A DNA stretch of 64,000 nucleotides from Solilutibacter pythonis (GCF_003697345.1 NZ_RFLY01000011.1:1-64000), one strand, 5' to 3'. Shown: positions 24,003 through 33,996, counted from the first letter of the stretch. The notes: generated by a model not told the origin, from the sequence alone. Translations and numbers: made by a program.

Positions 24003-26789
24003 ATGGAAGGTTTGATTTTGCTGGCGGTATTGGCGGTGCCCATATTGCTGGTGATCGCGCTGGTTTCGATCAGCGGTTTGAAGCGCCGCGTGGAGGAGTT
24101 GGAGGCGCGGGTGGCCGCGCTGCGGCGGGAGCCGGCGAGCGATATGCCGGATGCGCCGCCGTCACCGTCACCGCCATCACCGCCGCCGCTTTATCCGATG
24201 CCGGGAATGCGCGCGCCGGTGTCATCGGCCGCCGCCTTGCCTCCGGTCGAGCCGCCCGTCGGTATCGCCCCCGCGGGGATGGATGCCCCGGCCATGCCCC
24301 GCGAGGACGGGAAGCCGGCAACGCCGTCGCCGCCGCCGGTCGAGGCGGCGGTGAGCGCCGGGCACCGTGGGGCTTCGCCGGTGGTGGATGCGCCGCCGGC
24401 CCCGCCGCCGCCCAATTTCGTCGAAACCGCGATCGAACGGGTCAGACATTGGTTCACGACGGGCAACGTGCCGGTCAAGGTCGGCATGCTGGTGCTGTTG
24501 GCTGGCGTGGCGGCGCTGTTGAAATACGCCAGCGTGCAAGGCTGGTTGAGGCTGCCAATCGAATACCGTCTGCTGGGCGTGTCGCTGGCGGCGCTGGCCG
24601 GGCTGGTCTTCGGCTGGAAGCAAAGAGCGGGCAAGCCGGCCTTTGCGCTGGCGGTGCAGGGCGGCAGCATCGGTGTGCTGCTTCTGACACTCTTCGCCGC
24701 CGCCAAGATGTACGCATTGATTCCGTTGGGCATGGCGTTCGGGCTCAGTGTGGTGCTGATCGTCGGCGCCGGCGTGCTGGCGGTGTTGCAGGATTCGCGC
24801 ACGCTGGCCGTGCTCGCGGTGCTGGCCGGATTCATGGCGCCGATCTGGCTGTCGGATGGTGGTGGCAGCCATGTCGCGCTGTTCTCGTACTACGCGCTGC
24901 TCAATCTGGCGATCTTCGGCGTGGCCTGGGTGAAGCCATGGCGGGTATTGATGTTGCTCGGTTTCGCCTTCACCTGGGGTATCGGCGTGTTTTGGGGCGT
25001 GCTGGCCTACAAGCCGCATCTATACGCCAGCACCCAGCCTTTCCTCGCCTTGTTCTTCGTGCTTTATCTGGCGATGCCGGTACTGCATGCGCGCCGGTGC
25101 GTGCCGGGCCGCCGCGATCCGGTCGGCGGTAGTTTGCTGTTTGGCACGCCGTTGATCGCTTTCGCCTTGCAGGCGGGTCTGACGCCGGACCAGCCGATGC
25201 TGTTGGCGCTGATCGCGGTCGGCGTGGCCGCGGTGTATGCGGCATCGGCCTGGGCGTTGCGTGGCCGGGCGCGTTATGCGGTCATTACCGATGCCCATGC
25301 CCTGCTGGCGGTCGGGCTGGCCACCCTGGCGGTGCCGCTGGCGTTTTCGGCGCGCGTTACCGGCGCGGTGCTGGCGCTGGAAGGCGCGGCATTGATCTGG
25401 TTCGGGTTGCGCCAGCAACGCCGCTTGCCGTTGTGGTCGGGTGTGGCGCTTGAAGGGCTGGCGGCGATGGCGCATCTGCTCGCCCGTGGTCGGACCTTGG
25501 CGGTCGACATGGCCCGTCAAGCCGCCCATGCCGGCAATGAACTGGCCGGTCGGCCGGTTCAGGAGATGCCGGTCGAATGGCCGGTGATGAATGGTCTGGC
25601 GATGAGCGGCCTGTTGGTCGCGGCGGGGGGCTTGGCCAGCGCCTGGGCGTTGTGGCGGGCGCGGCGTCCACAGTCGGCGGCGTTGTTCTACGGCTGGGGC
25701 CTGCTGTGGTGGTTGGCGGTGGCGATTGCCGAAATCGTGCGTTTCGCACCCGTCGTCGATCAGCCCGACTGGCTGTTGATGCTGATCGCCGTCACCGGCT
25801 GGTGGGCGGCGGAAACCTGGCGCCGTATTGGCGGCGCGGCGCTGGCGCTGACCACCGCGTCCGGTTTGGCCGCGGCATTGCCGCTTGCCGTCGTCCAGAC
25901 CGCCATGCACCAGCAGCCGTTCGCCGGCCTGGGCGCGCTGGCCTGGGCGGTGTATGCGCTGCTCGGTTCTCGTTCGCTGGTGTGCTTGCGCTCGCGCGAG
26001 GGCGGGGTGGCGCCATGGGCGCAATTCGTCTGGTGGCTGGTGTGGCCAGCGGTGGCGTCGCTGTTGGTTGCGCACTGGGTGGCCCGTTTCGAATTGGCGC
26101 AGGGCTGGCGCGTCGCCGGCATCCTCGTCCCGTGGCTGGCGGTGCTGGCGATGGCCTTGAGACGGCCAGGGTGGCTGGCGATGCCGCTTGGCGAGCGTTT
26201 CGGCCGTGCGTTGCCGTCGTTGATCCACACCTATCTGGCGGTGGTGGCGCTGGGCTTTGCCGTTGGCCTGCTGCTGCCCGGATCGGCCGCGCCGTTGCCG
26301 TGGCTGCCGTTGTTGAATCCGCTCGAACTTGCCCAGTTGAGCGCGCTGGCGCTGGCTGGCATGTGGTGGTCGCGGCGCGGGCCCGGCAACCGTCAGGGCC
26401 GGCGCCGCGGCTTGCCGGTTGGCTTGGCGATGCTGGTCTGGGTCAGCAGCGTCACGCTGCGCGCGGTGCATGTCTGGGGCGCGCTGCCGTGGGGGGCGGA
26501 AATGTTCCGTTACTCACTGGCGCAAACCAGCTTGACCGTGTTGTGGAGCCTGCTGGGTGTGATCGGCTGGATCGTCGGTTCGCGCCGGGGACAGCGCGGG
26601 CTGTGGCTGGCTGGCGCATCGCTGATGGGCGTGGTGCTGGTGAAGTTGGTGCTGGTCGATCGCCAGCATCTCGGCAATCTGCTCGGCATCGTCTCGTTCA
26701 TCGCCTATGGCCTGTTGTGCACGGTGGTGGGCTATTTCGCACCGGCGCCGCCGCGCGACGGCATTGAGGAACAGGAGGCCGCGCCATGA
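24003..26789 (+). CDS. DUF2339 polytopic membrane protein
   Basis: A 928-residue membrane protein. It has an N-terminal helix (1-25), a short coiled-coil-like segment LKRRVEELEARVAALRRE (about 25-45), a long proline/alanine-rich linker (45-140), and then a very hydrophobic region with more than twenty predicted helices to residue 915. The block FTTGNVPVKVGMLVLLAGVA is characteristic of DUF2339. Function is not known; a role in envelope maintenance is only a guess. Its stop overlaps the next gene as ATGA, and the DUF2339/DUF3999 pair recurs in Xanthomonads and pseudomonads. Confidence 0.85.
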   Translation: MEGLILLAVLAVPILLVIALVSISGLKRRVEELEARVAALRREPASDMPDAPPSPSPPSPPPLYPMPGMRAPVSSAAALPPVEPPVGIAPAGMDAPAMPREDGKPATPSPPPVEAAVSAGHRGASPVVDAPPAPPPPNFVETAIERVRHWFTTGNVPVKVGMLVLLAGVAALLKYASVQGWLRLPIEYRLLGVSLAALAGLVFGWKQRAGKPAFALAVQGGSIGVLLLTLFAAAKMYALIPLGMAFGLSVVLIVGAGVLAVLQDSRTLAVLAVLAGFMAPIWLSDGGGSHVALFSYYALLNLAIFGVAWVKPWRVLMLLGFAFTWGIGVFWGVLAYKPHLYASTQPFLALFFVLYLAMPVLHARRCVPGRRDPVGGSLLFGTPLIAFALQAGLTPDQPMLLALIAVGVAAVYAASAWALRGRARYAVITDAHALLAVGLATLAVPLAFSARVTGAVLALEGAALIWFGLRQQRRLPLWSGVALEGLAAMAHLLARGRTLAVDMARQAAHAGNELAGRPVQEMPVEWPVMNGLAMSGLLVAAGGLASAWALWRARRPQSAALFYGWGLLWWLAVAIAEIVRFAPVVDQPDWLLMLIAVTGWWAAETWRRIGGAALALTTASGLAAALPLAVVQTAMHQQPFAGLGALAWAVYALLGSRSLVCLRSREGGVAPWAQFVWWLVWPAVASLLVAHWVARFELAQGWRVAGILVPWLAVLAMALRRPGWLAMPLGERFGRALPSLIHTYLAVVALGFAVGLLLPGSAAPLPWLPLLNPLELAQLSALALAGMWWSRRGPGNRQGRRRGLPVGLAMLVWVSSVTLRAVHVWGALPWGAEMFRYSLAQTSLTVLWSLLGVIGWIVGSRRGQRGLWLAGASLMGVVLVKLVLVDRQHLGNLLGIVSFIAYGLLCTVVGYFAPAPPRDGIEEQEAAP

Positions 26790-28126
26790 TCTCGCCCCGG
26801 TTTCGCACGCTTTGTTTGCTGCCGGCGTTCGGGCTGATGCTGGCGGCGACCGGTTGGTTGCGGCAATGGCCGGTGCGCCTGTCGGTACTCGATGCCGGGG
26901 CTTATCGCATCGATATCAGCGAAGCGGTCTATCACGCCGCCGGGCGCGCCGACCTGGGCGATGTCGACGTGCTGGACGCGCGCGGCCAGCCGGTGCCGGC
27001 GATGCTGTTCACCGCCGCCGTCCCGGACGCGCGCGCCACCGCGCCACAGGGGTTGCCGTGGTTCCCCCTGCCGGATGCGGCGGCCTTGCCGAATACCGAA
27101 CTGCGCGTCATCAGCGAGCGCGCCGACGATGGCCGCGTATTGCGGCTGGAAACCCGCGAAGCCGCATCGAACGAGCCTTCGCGCAGTTGGCTGGTCGATG
27201 CCAGCGCATTACGCGCGCCGCTGGTGGCGCTGCGGCTCGCATTGACACCGGATGCGCAGGTGGAAGCGCGTTTGCGGGTGGAGGGCAGTGACGACCTCGC
27301 CCGCTGGCGCGTGCTGCGTATCGATGCCGGCGTCCTGCAACTGCGCCGTGACGGCCACGTGTTGCGCCAGACCCGCATCCCACTCGATGGCGGCGCGCGC
27401 TACCTGCGGCTCGTCCTCGAAAAGGGCGATGCCCTGCCGCTTGCCGGGGTCGAGGCCGAAACCATCGTCACCACCGCCGGGCCGGCGCGCGAATGGCGCG
27501 ATTACGCCGCCAGCGCGGCCTCGCCCGATCGGAAATCGTTCGAGTTCGTCGTCGATGGCCGCCAGCCGTTCGACCGCGCCGATGTGGTGCTGCCGGGCAA
27601 CAGCGCCGCGCGCTGGCGGTTGGAAAGTCGCGACCGTGCTGATGCGCCGTGGCGGTGGCGGGCCGGGCCGTGGACGCAATTCCAGCTTGGCGAGGCGCAG
27701 CGTTCGCCGGCCCAGGCGCTGCCACGGCTGCGCCAGCGCCAATGGCGGCTGGTGTCCGATGTCGCCATTGCCGAAACGCCGAGGCTGCGCCTTGGCTGGC
27801 AACCCGAGGCGATCGTCTTCGTCGCCGCGGGTGAAGCGCCCTACCGGCTGGTTGCCGGCAGTGCGCGGGCGCGCCGCGCCGATGCGCCGCTCGACGAATT
27901 GCTGGCCCAGATGCGCGCGCGTCGCGGGCGGGAGTGGCGGCCGGCCGATGCGCATATCGAAGGCGTGGGCGAAGCCGGCGATGCCGCCGCGCTCAATGCC
28001 CCGCGCGACTGGAAGCGTATCGCGCTGTGGAGCGTCCTGGTGCTGGCGGCATTGCTGGTGGTGGGGTTCGCCACTTCGTTGCTGCGCGCGAAACCGTCGC
28101 GGGATGATTCGGGTCAAGGACAATGA
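26786..28126 (+). CDS. DUF3999 membrane-anchored periplasmic protein
   Basis: A 446-residue protein: N-terminal signal or anchor (LCLLPAFGLMLAATGWL), a large periplasmic beta-rich domain (about 35-400) with YRIDISEAVYHAAGRADLGD near its start and ARYLRLVLEKGDALPLAGVE in the middle, and a C-terminal transmembrane helix (about 415-435, SVLVLAALLVVGFATSLL). This matches the DUF3999 layout. It is translationally coupled to the DUF2339 gene and probably works with it. Function is unknown. Confidence 0.82.
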   Translation: MISPRFRTLCLLPAFGLMLAATGWLRQWPVRLSVLDAGAYRIDISEAVYHAAGRADLGDVDVLDARGQPVPAMLFTAAVPDARATAPQGLPWFPLPDAAALPNTELRVISERADDGRVLRLETREAASNEPSRSWLVDASALRAPLVALRLALTPDAQVEARLRVEGSDDLARWRVLRIDAGVLQLRRDGHVLRQTRIPLDGGARYLRLVLEKGDALPLAGVEAETIVTTAGPAREWRDYAASAASPDRKSFEFVVDGRQPFDRADVVLPGNSAARWRLESRDRADAPWRWRAGPWTQFQLGEAQRSPAQALPRLRQRQWRLVSDVAIAETPRLRLGWQPEAIVFVAAGEAPYRLVAGSARARRADAPLDELLAQMRARRGREWRPADAHIEGVGEAGDAAALNAPRDWKRIALWSVLVLAALLVVGFATSLLRAKPSRDDSGQGQ

Positions 28127-28151
28127 CGGCGCGTGTCGCGAGCATGGCGGG

Positions 28152-28565
28152 ATGAACGAATCCAATGACGAAACCGGCTTGAGCCGCGAGGACGTCGTCC
28201 GTCTGGTCGATGCTTTCTACGACAAGGTGCAGGCCGACGCCATTCTCGGCCCCATCTTCAACCCGGTGGTGCACGACTGGCCGGCGCACAAGGCGACGCT
28301 GGTGAGATTTTGGTCGTCGGTGGCGTTGGGCAGCCGCGAATACCGTGGCAACCCGATGGCCGCGCATCGCCCGCATCCCATCGTGGACGACCACTTCGGC
28401 CACTGGCTGGCGCTGTGGCTTGCCACCGCGCGCGAGCAACTGGGCGAAGACAAGGCGCAAGTCATGTACGTCTACGCCCAGCGTATCGCGCAAAGCCTGC
28501 GTTATGGGCTGGGGATGGATCGGACGCGGCCCTTGCCGACGGGCGCCGGCGAGGGCCGCGAGTGA
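28152..28565 (+). CDS. Group III truncated haemoglobin
   Basis: A 137-residue protein with the group III trHb pattern: FYDKVQADAILGPIFNPVV, DWPAHKATLVRFWSSVALGS, and AAHRPHPIVDDHFGHWLALW, where a histidine would bind haem iron. Such proteins handle oxygen or reactive nitrogen and oxygen species in the cytoplasm; the exact role is not known. The frame is open upstream across the DUF3999 gene. ATG 28,152 was chosen because it begins just before the globin fold. The gene starts 25 bases after DUF3999. Confidence 0.85.
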   Translation: MNESNDETGLSREDVVRLVDAFYDKVQADAILGPIFNPVVHDWPAHKATLVRFWSSVALGSREYRGNPMAAHRPHPIVDDHFGHWLALWLATAREQLGEDKAQVMYVYAQRIAQSLRYGLGMDRTRPLPTGAGEGRE

Positions 28566-28581
28566 GCCGGGCGGGCCGCGC

Positions 28582-29082
28582 TCAGTTGGCGGCCCTCAAC
28601 CGTGCCTGGTTGCCGCGCCCTTCCACGGTTACGCGGCTGCCGACCTTTATTCCGGCCAACTCGGTTCGAAGCTGGGTGAGGGTCGGCACTCTCCGGTTGT
28701 CGAGCCGCACCTTCACCATGTAGCGGGTGGTCTCGCCCGGGCCGCCAATCTTGGCCGCGGCATTGCCCGCCGCCTTGCCGACATATTCCGAGGCGATCGC
28801 GCCACCCCGGCCCACGGCGACGGCGGTGTTCGTGTTGTCGGTCTTTTCGGCAATTTTCTGCATGCCCAGCAATCCGCCGACGGAACTGGCGGTTCCGCCC
28901 AGCGATTCGCCCCGACGGCGCTGCGTCTTGACTCGCGCGGTCTCGTCGCCGCCACGGTTTTCGATGGGTTGCATTTCGACCACGACGCCTTGCCGCGCCT
29001 GTTGCGCGCGCGCCTGGGCGAAGATGCCCATGCCGGCGAGCAGGGCGACAAGGATGAACAGGGAATGCTTGATGCGGGGCAT
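28582..29082 (-). CDS. Secreted hypothetical protein with glycine-zipper-like region
   Basis: A 166-residue protein: signal peptide (LFILVALLAGMGIFAQARA), then VVVEMQPIENRGGDETARVK, a glycine/alanine-rich region of small residues (about 75-115, including AIASEYVGKAAGNAAAKIGG), and a short C-terminal domain ending VTVEGRGNQARLRAAN. The small-residue pattern resembles glycine zippers of envelope proteins such as SlyB, but there is no lipobox. It converges with the haemoglobin gene and lies downstream of another secreted protein on the same strand. I do not recognise the family. Confidence 0.65.
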   Translation of the reverse strand: MPRIKHSLFILVALLAGMGIFAQARAQQARQGVVVEMQPIENRGGDETARVKTQRRRGESLGGTASSVGGLLGMQKIAEKTDNTNTAVAVGRGGAIASEYVGKAAGNAAAKIGGPGETTRYMVKVRLDNRRVPTLTQLRTELAGIKVGSRVTVEGRGNQARLRAAN

Positions 29083-29110
29083 GGCCGGGCTCCGTTGGGG
29101 GATTGGTGAG

Positions 29111-29581
29111 TCAGCGTTTCGGCGCGCGGGCGTCGCGTTTGCAGTCGCCACGGGGTTTCCAGTGGTCGATGACGTCTTCCGGATTGGCGCGGAAGATGAC
29201 CGTGCAGCGCAAGCTCGCGGGGTGGTTGAGGGTGCCGTAGATCGGCACGGACTGCTGCACCGGAACCATCGATGTGACTTGCCCGCGCGCCATCGAGGCC
29301 GCCGCCATCCCGACGACTCGGTTTTCGCTCCCGACCACCACGCGCTCGTTCCAGGCTTCGTTCCAGAAGCGCCATGTGTAGAGCGTTTCGCCGGTGTCGT
29401 CGTTTTCCTCGATATCCAGATAATCGCCATCCACCCGCCATTCCATCAGCAATTGGCTGGCATCCCGGTCGAGCCAGGCATCGAGCTTGCGTTGCAGGGC
29501 GTCCTGTGCGGTGGCGGCGACGGGGAGCAGGGCCAGGCAGAACGTGCTGGTCAGGCACCAGCGTTTGATATCCGCTCGCAT
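29111..29581 (-). CDS. Secreted hypothetical protein
   Basis: A 156-residue protein with a signal peptide ([15 protein letters not shown]). The mature part has no motif I can place; it contains two cysteines (SLRCTVIF and RGDCKRD) that could pair. It lies 28 bases upstream of the glycine-rich secreted protein on the same strand, so the two may be co-transcribed, divergently from pgk. Confidence 0.6.
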   Translation of the reverse strand: MRADIKRWCLTSTFCLALLPVAATAQDALQRKLDAWLDRDASQLLMEWRVDGDYLDIEENDDTGETLYTWRFWNEAWNERVVVGSENRVVGMAAASMARGQVTSMVPVQQSVPIYGTLNHPASLRCTVIFRANPEDVIDHWKPRGDCKRDARAPKR

Positions 29582-29661
29582 TGCGAGTACTCCTGTCCGT
29601 CCATGTCCCTGGCGGCTTGGTCAATTTGACCCGATTCCCGCGCCGGAGTAAGGCGAGGCGT

Positions 29662-29690
29662 TTGAACCAAGCCGGCCCGGGGCCGACAAT
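29662..29690 (+). promoter_or_regulatory. Candidate pgk promoter
   Basis: TTGAAC (29,662-29,667), a 17-base spacer and GACAAT (29,685-29,690). Transcription would start about 25 bases before the pgk ATG. Confidence 0.45.
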
Positions 29691-29721
29691 ACGGCGTTTC
29701 CACGCATTTACGGAGTCCCCG

Positions 29722-30894
29722 ATGTCCATCGTCCGCATGACCGATCTTGATCTCTCGGGCAAGCGTGTGCTGATCCGGCAGGATCTCAACGTGCCGGTCG
29801 AAGGGGGGCGAGTCACCTCCGACCAGCGCATCGTCGCCTCGATCCCCACGTTGCAAGCCGCGCTCGACGCGGGCGCGGCGGTGATGGTGATGTCGCACCT
29901 GGGGCGGCCGAAGGAGGGCCAATGGAGCGAGGCCGACTCCCTGGCGCCCGTGGCCAGACGGTTGTCCGAACTACTGGGCCGCGAGGTGCCGCTGGCGAAG
30001 GAATACCTCGGTGGCGTGGACATCGCGCCGGGACAGATCGTGCTGCTGGAAAACTGCCGGATGAACGTCGGTGAAGGCAAGGACGACGAAGCGCTGGCAA
30101 AACGCTATGCCGGCCTTTGCGACGTGTTCGTGATGGACGCCTTCGGCACCGCGCATCGCGCCCAGGCTTCGACCCACGGCGTCATCAAGTTCGCCAAGCA
30201 GGCGGTGGGCGGGCCGTTGTTGATGGCCGAACTCGACGCGCTGGCCAAGGCGCTGGAGAACCCGGCGCGTCCGTTGCTGGCGATCGTCGCCGGTAGCAAG
30301 GTCAGCACCAAGCTGGAACTGCTCTCCTCGCTGGTCGGCAAGGTGGAGCAATTGATCGTCGGGGGCGGCATCGCCAATACGTTCATCGCCGCGCTGGGGC
30401 ACAACGTCGGCAAGTCGCTGTTCGAGCCGGACCTGATCGATACCGCGAAAAAGATCATGGTCGATGCTAAGGCGCGCGGCGCCGAGATTCCGCTGCCGGT
30501 CGATGTCGTGGTCGCGGCCGAATTCAAGGCCGATGCGCCGGCCACGGTGAAGAAGGTCGACGAAGTGGCCGACGACGACATGATTCTCGACATCGGCCCG
30601 GAGACCGCGCGCCAGTACGCCGCGTCGATCGCGAAGGCCGGCACCGTGGTCTGGAACGGACCGGTCGGCGTGTTCGAGTTCGATGCCTTCGGCGAAGGCA
30701 CCAAGGCGCTGGCCCGCGCCATCGCCGATTCGCCGGCGTTTTCCATCGCCGGTGGCGGCGATACGCTGGCGGCGGTGGACAAGTACGGCATCGAAAGACA
30801 GGTCGGCTACATCTCGACCGGCGGCGGCGCGTTCCTGGAGTTTCTGGAAGGCAAGACGCTGCCGGCGGTGGCCGCGCTGAAGGGGGGTGGCTGA
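29722..30894 (+). CDS. pgk: Phosphoglycerate kinase
   Basis: A 390-residue cytoplasmic enzyme of glycolysis that makes ATP from 1,3-bisphosphoglycerate. Visible blocks: [19 protein letters not shown] (substrate binding), [27 protein letters not shown], and the nucleotide-binding end [16 protein letters not shown] with [15 protein letters not shown]. Length is normal. CGGAG lies six bases before ATG 29,722. It overlaps the next gene by one base (TGATG) and opens a run of glycolytic genes with pyk and fba. Confidence 0.97.
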   Translation: MSIVRMTDLDLSGKRVLIRQDLNVPVEGGRVTSDQRIVASIPTLQAALDAGAAVMVMSHLGRPKEGQWSEADSLAPVARRLSELLGREVPLAKEYLGGVDIAPGQIVLLENCRMNVGEGKDDEALAKRYAGLCDVFVMDAFGTAHRAQASTHGVIKFAKQAVGGPLLMAELDALAKALENPARPLLAIVAGSKVSTKLELLSSLVGKVEQLIVGGGIANTFIAALGHNVGKSLFEPDLIDTAKKIMVDAKARGAEIPLPVDVVVAAEFKADAPATVKKVDEVADDDMILDIGPETARQYAASIAKAGTVVWNGPVGVFEFDAFGEGTKALARAIADSPAFSIAGGGDTLAAVDKYGIERQVGYISTGGGAFLEFLEGKTLPAVAALKGGG

Positions 30895-31394
30895 TGCGTA
30901 CCGTGGCCTGTTTTGTCGCGGCCGCCGTGGCGCTGGCCGCCAGCGCTTGTGTCAGTGTCGATGTCGGTGAACGCGCGGGCATGCGGGCGGGCGCGGCGCC
31001 CGGGGCGGCCTTGCACTCGGCCGCGAGCCGGGGGGATGTCGATGCCACCGTGGCCGCCTTGAGGGTCGCGTTCGAGGCCAAGGGCATCCGGGTTTTCGCG
31101 GTGATCGACCACGCCGGCGCGGCGCGCGAAGCGGGGCTTGCGATGCCGCCGACGAAAGTGATCGTGTTCGGCAATCCCAAGGGCGGCACGCCGCTGATGC
31201 TCGCGCATCCGTCGCTGGCGCTGGATTTGCCGATGCGTGTTCTGGTGCGCGAAACCGCGCCGGGACGCGCCGAGGTGCTCTGGCATGCGCCTTCGGACAT
31301 GGAACGCGGCCAGGGCCTGCCCGCCGGCACGCTCGATGGCTTGAAGCCGCTCGGCGCATTGGTCCGGGAGACGGTCGACGCGCTTGGCCGCTGA
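30894..31394 (+). CDS. DUF302 domain lipoprotein
   Basis: A 166-residue protein with a signal sequence and lipobox SAC (Cys19), then a DUF302 domain (about 50-160): FEAKGIRVFAVIDHAGAARE, VIVFGNPKGGTPLM, and ALDLPMRVLV are typical blocks. DUF302 proteins have a small alpha/beta fold of unknown function. The gene is fused to pgk by a TGATG overlap, so it is made from the same transcript; no metabolic link is evident. Confidence 0.8.
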   Translation: MRTVACFVAAAVALAASACVSVDVGERAGMRAGAAPGAALHSAASRGDVDATVAALRVAFEAKGIRVFAVIDHAGAAREAGLAMPPTKVIVFGNPKGGTPLMLAHPSLALDLPMRVLVRETAPGRAEVLWHAPSDMERGQGLPAGTLDGLKPLGALVRETVDALGR

Positions 31395-31457
31395 TTCGCC
31401 GGGCACGCTCGGCGCAGGTCATGCCACGTGCCGGTGTCCGGCCAAATGGAGCAATCG

Positions 31458-32897
31458 ATGACCGAACACCGCCGCCGCACCCGCATCCTGGCCACCCTTG
31501 GCCCGGCCACCGATAGCGAGGACCGGCTGGCGGCGCTGCTGAGCGCGGGCGTCGATTGCGTGCGGATGAACTTTTCGCACGGCAAGCCCGACGAACATCG
31601 CGCCCGTGCCCGCGCGGTGCGGGCGGCGGCTCTGGCTTGCGGCCGCGAGATCGGCATCCTCGCCGACCTGCCGGGGCCGAAGATCCGCATCGAGCGTTTC
31701 GCCGAAGGCCGCGTCGCGCTACGGGCCGGCGAACGCTTCGAGCTGATCGCGCGGAAGGACGCGCCGATGGGCGACGCCACACGGGTGGGCGTCAGCTATC
31801 TCGGCCTGCCGGGTGATGTCGCGCCGGGCGACCTGCTGCTGCTCGACGACGGCCTGCTGCAATTACGGGTCGAGCGGATCGAGGGCGAGCGCATCGTCAC
31901 CCGCGTGCTCAACGACGCGGTGCTTTCCGACCGCAAGGGCTTGAACAAGCAGGGCGGCGGCCTGTCGCTGGGGGCGATCACCGACGACGACCGCGCGCTG
32001 ATCGCGCTGGCGGCGGAGATCGAGGCGGATTTCATCGCGGTCTCGTTCTGCCGCGACGCCGCCGACATGCGCGAGGCGCGGCGCATCGCCGAGGCGCATG
32101 GCAGCCACGCCTCGCTGGTCTCGAAGATCGAACGCGCCGAGGCGATCGAACACCTGGACGAGATCATCGAGGCCAGCGACGTGGTGATGGTCGCGCGCGG
32201 CGACCTTGGGGTGGAGATCGGCGATGCCGAATTGCCCGGTTTGCAGAAGAAGATCATCCGCGAAACCCTGGCCCGCCACCGGGTGGTGATCACCGCCACG
32301 CAAATGCTGCAATCGATGGTGGACAGCCCGCTGCCGACGCGCGCCGAAGTGTTGGACGTGGCCAATGCGGTCATCGATGGCACCGATGTGGTGATGCTCT
32401 CGGCCGAAACCGCCGCCGGGCGCTTTCCCTTGCAGGCGGTGCAGGCGATGGCGCGGGTCTGCATCGGCGCGGAGCGGCAGTTCGCCGCCGATACCGATTA
32501 CGAGCGGGCCGAGCGCGGGCTGAAGCGCGTCGATCACGCCATCGCCATGGCGACGATGTTCCTGACCGAGCACGTGCGGGTCGCGGCGATCATCGCGCTG
32601 ACCGAATCCGGGGGCACCGCGCGTTACCTCTCGCGCTTCCGTTCGCCGGTCCCGATCTATGCTTTTTCGCGCCATGCCGGCGCGCGCCGGCGCATGAGTT
32701 TGATGCGCGACGTCTTTCCCATCGCCTTCGACAGCCGTGGCCTGCATCCCGAGGATGCCGCCCGCGGCGCCATCGCCCAGTTGCGCGCGGGCGGGCGGCT
32801 TCTCCCCGGCGAGCGCGTGCTGTTCACCAGCGGCGACACCATGGAGCGACTCGGGGCCACCAACACGCTGCGCATCCTGGAGGTTCCGGCGGGGTGA
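31458..32897 (+). CDS. pyk: Pyruvate kinase
   Basis: A 479-residue enzyme that makes pyruvate and ATP from phosphoenolpyruvate. Blocks: ILATLGPATDSEDRLAALL, CVRMNFSHG, ILADLPGPKIRIERF, SKIERAEAIEHLDEI (catalytic Lys), VMVARGDLGVEI, and ITATQMLQSM followed by PTRAEVLDVANAVIDGTD. Length is that of bacterial type II enzymes. GGAG lies six bases before ATG 31,458; the frame extends upstream without homology. It follows pgk and the DUF302 gene on the same strand. Confidence 0.97.
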   Translation: MTEHRRRTRILATLGPATDSEDRLAALLSAGVDCVRMNFSHGKPDEHRARARAVRAAALACGREIGILADLPGPKIRIERFAEGRVALRAGERFELIARKDAPMGDATRVGVSYLGLPGDVAPGDLLLLDDGLLQLRVERIEGERIVTRVLNDAVLSDRKGLNKQGGGLSLGAITDDDRALIALAAEIEADFIAVSFCRDAADMREARRIAEAHGSHASLVSKIERAEAIEHLDEIIEASDVVMVARGDLGVEIGDAELPGLQKKIIRETLARHRVVITATQMLQSMVDSPLPTRAEVLDVANAVIDGTDVVMLSAETAAGRFPLQAVQAMARVCIGAERQFAADTDYERAERGLKRVDHAIAMATMFLTEHVRVAAIIALTESGGTARYLSRFRSPVPIYAFSRHAGARRRMSLMRDVFPIAFDSRGLHPEDAARGAIAQLRAGGRLLPGERVLFTSGDTMERLGATNTLRILEVPAG

Positions 32898-32949
32898 GGG
32901 CTGCTTCGATCGTGCCGTTTCCGGGTGGGGCCCGGCACACGGGCGCGGC

Positions 32950-32955
32950 TATAAT
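32950..32955 (+). promoter_or_regulatory. Candidate -10 box of fba
   Basis: A perfect TATAAT in very GC-rich DNA, 36 bases before the fba ATG. The -35 position (about 32,927-32,932) is GC-rich and a poor match, so an activator or another sigma contact may be needed. Confidence 0.5.
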
Positions 32956-32991
32956 GCGGGGCCATCCCCACCCACCGCAGGACGCCGCAGA

Positions 32992-33996
32992 ATGAGCATC
33001 GAACAGCTTGCCGAAACCGCCCGCGCCATGGTCGCCCCGGGCAAGGGCATCATCGCCATCGACGAATCCGCCGGAACGTGCAAGAAGCGCTTCGATGGCG
33101 TTGGCATCGAATGCACCGAGGAAAACCGCCGCGCCTACCGCGAGCTGTTGCTGACCACCCCGAACGCCGGGGAATACCTTTCCGGCGCCATCCTGTTTGA
33201 CGAGACCATCCGTCAGTCCACCAAGGACGGCGTGCCGTTCGCCAAGTACATGGCCGATCACGGCATGATCCCCGGCATCAAGGTGGACAAGGGCACCCAC
33301 GCGCTCGCCGGCTGCCCGGGCGAGGTGGTGACCGAAGGACTCGATGGCCTGCGCGCGCGCCTTGAGGAGTACTACAAGCTCGGCGCCCGTTTCGCCAAGT
33401 GGCGCGCGGTGATCAACATCGGTGAGGACATTCCCTCCGGCACCTGCATCGAATCCAATGCCCACGCACTGGCCCGCTACGCCGCGCTCTGCCAGGAGCA
33501 GGGCCTGGTGCCGATGGTCGAGCCGGAAGTGCTGATGGACGGCAGCCACGACATCGAAACCTGCTACGAAGTCACCGAGGTCACCCTGCGCGCACTGTTC
33601 GATGCCCTGTACCAGCACAACGTGATGCTGGAGGGCACCATCCTGAAAGCCTCGATGGTGCTGCCTGGCAAGGACTGCCCGGAGCAGGCCAGCGTCGAGG
33701 AAGTGGCCGAAGCCACCCTGATGTGCCTGAAATCCGCCGTGCCGGCGATCCTGCCGGGCATCGTGTTCCTCTCCGGCGGCCAGTCCGACGAAGCCGCCAC
33801 CGCCCATCTGGACGCCATGAACCGCATGGGCCCGAACCCGTGGCCGCTGTCGTTCTCCTATGGCCGCGCCATGCAGCAGGCCGCGCTGAAGCTGTGGGCC
33901 GCCGACATGAGCGGCAACTGGGACAAGGCCCAGGCCACCGTGTTCGAGCGCGCCAAGGCCAACGGCCTGGCCGCGCAGGGGCAATGGCAGGGGTAA
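32992..33996 (+). CDS. fba: Fructose-bisphosphate aldolase, class I
   Basis: A 334-residue Schiff-base aldolase that splits fructose-1,6-bisphosphate. Class I blocks: GKGIIAIDESAGTCKKRFD, FDETIRQST, PGIKVDKGTHALAG, FAKWRAVINIG, and the Schiff-base lysine in GTILKASMVLPGKD, then FLSGGQSDEAAT and FSYGRAMQQAALKLW. Many bacteria use the metal-dependent class II enzyme instead; class I is usual in Xanthomonads. The start agrees with the usual N-terminus. A perfect hairpin follows the stop. Confidence 0.96.
   Translation: MSIEQLAETARAMVAPGKGIIAIDESAGTCKKRFDGVGIECTEENRRAYRELLLTTPNAGEYLSGAILFDETIRQSTKDGVPFAKYMADHGMIPGIKVDKGTHALAGCPGEVVTEGLDGLRARLEEYYKLGARFAKWRAVINIGEDIPSGTCIESNAHALARYAALCQEQGLVPMVEPEVLMDGSHDIETCYEVTEVTLRALFDALYQHNVMLEGTILKASMVLPGKDCPEQASVEEVAEATLMCLKSAVPAILPGIVFLSGGQSDEAATAHLDAMNRMGPNPWPLSFSYGRAMQQAALKLWAADMSGNWDKAQATVFERAKANGLAAQGQWQG

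Noticed and set aside
25020-26471. Long reverse-strand frame (483 codons) opposite the DUF2339 gene
   Set aside because: It is a GC-rich antisense shadow, with composition dominated by Arg, Gln, His and Pro and no motif or ribosome-binding site.
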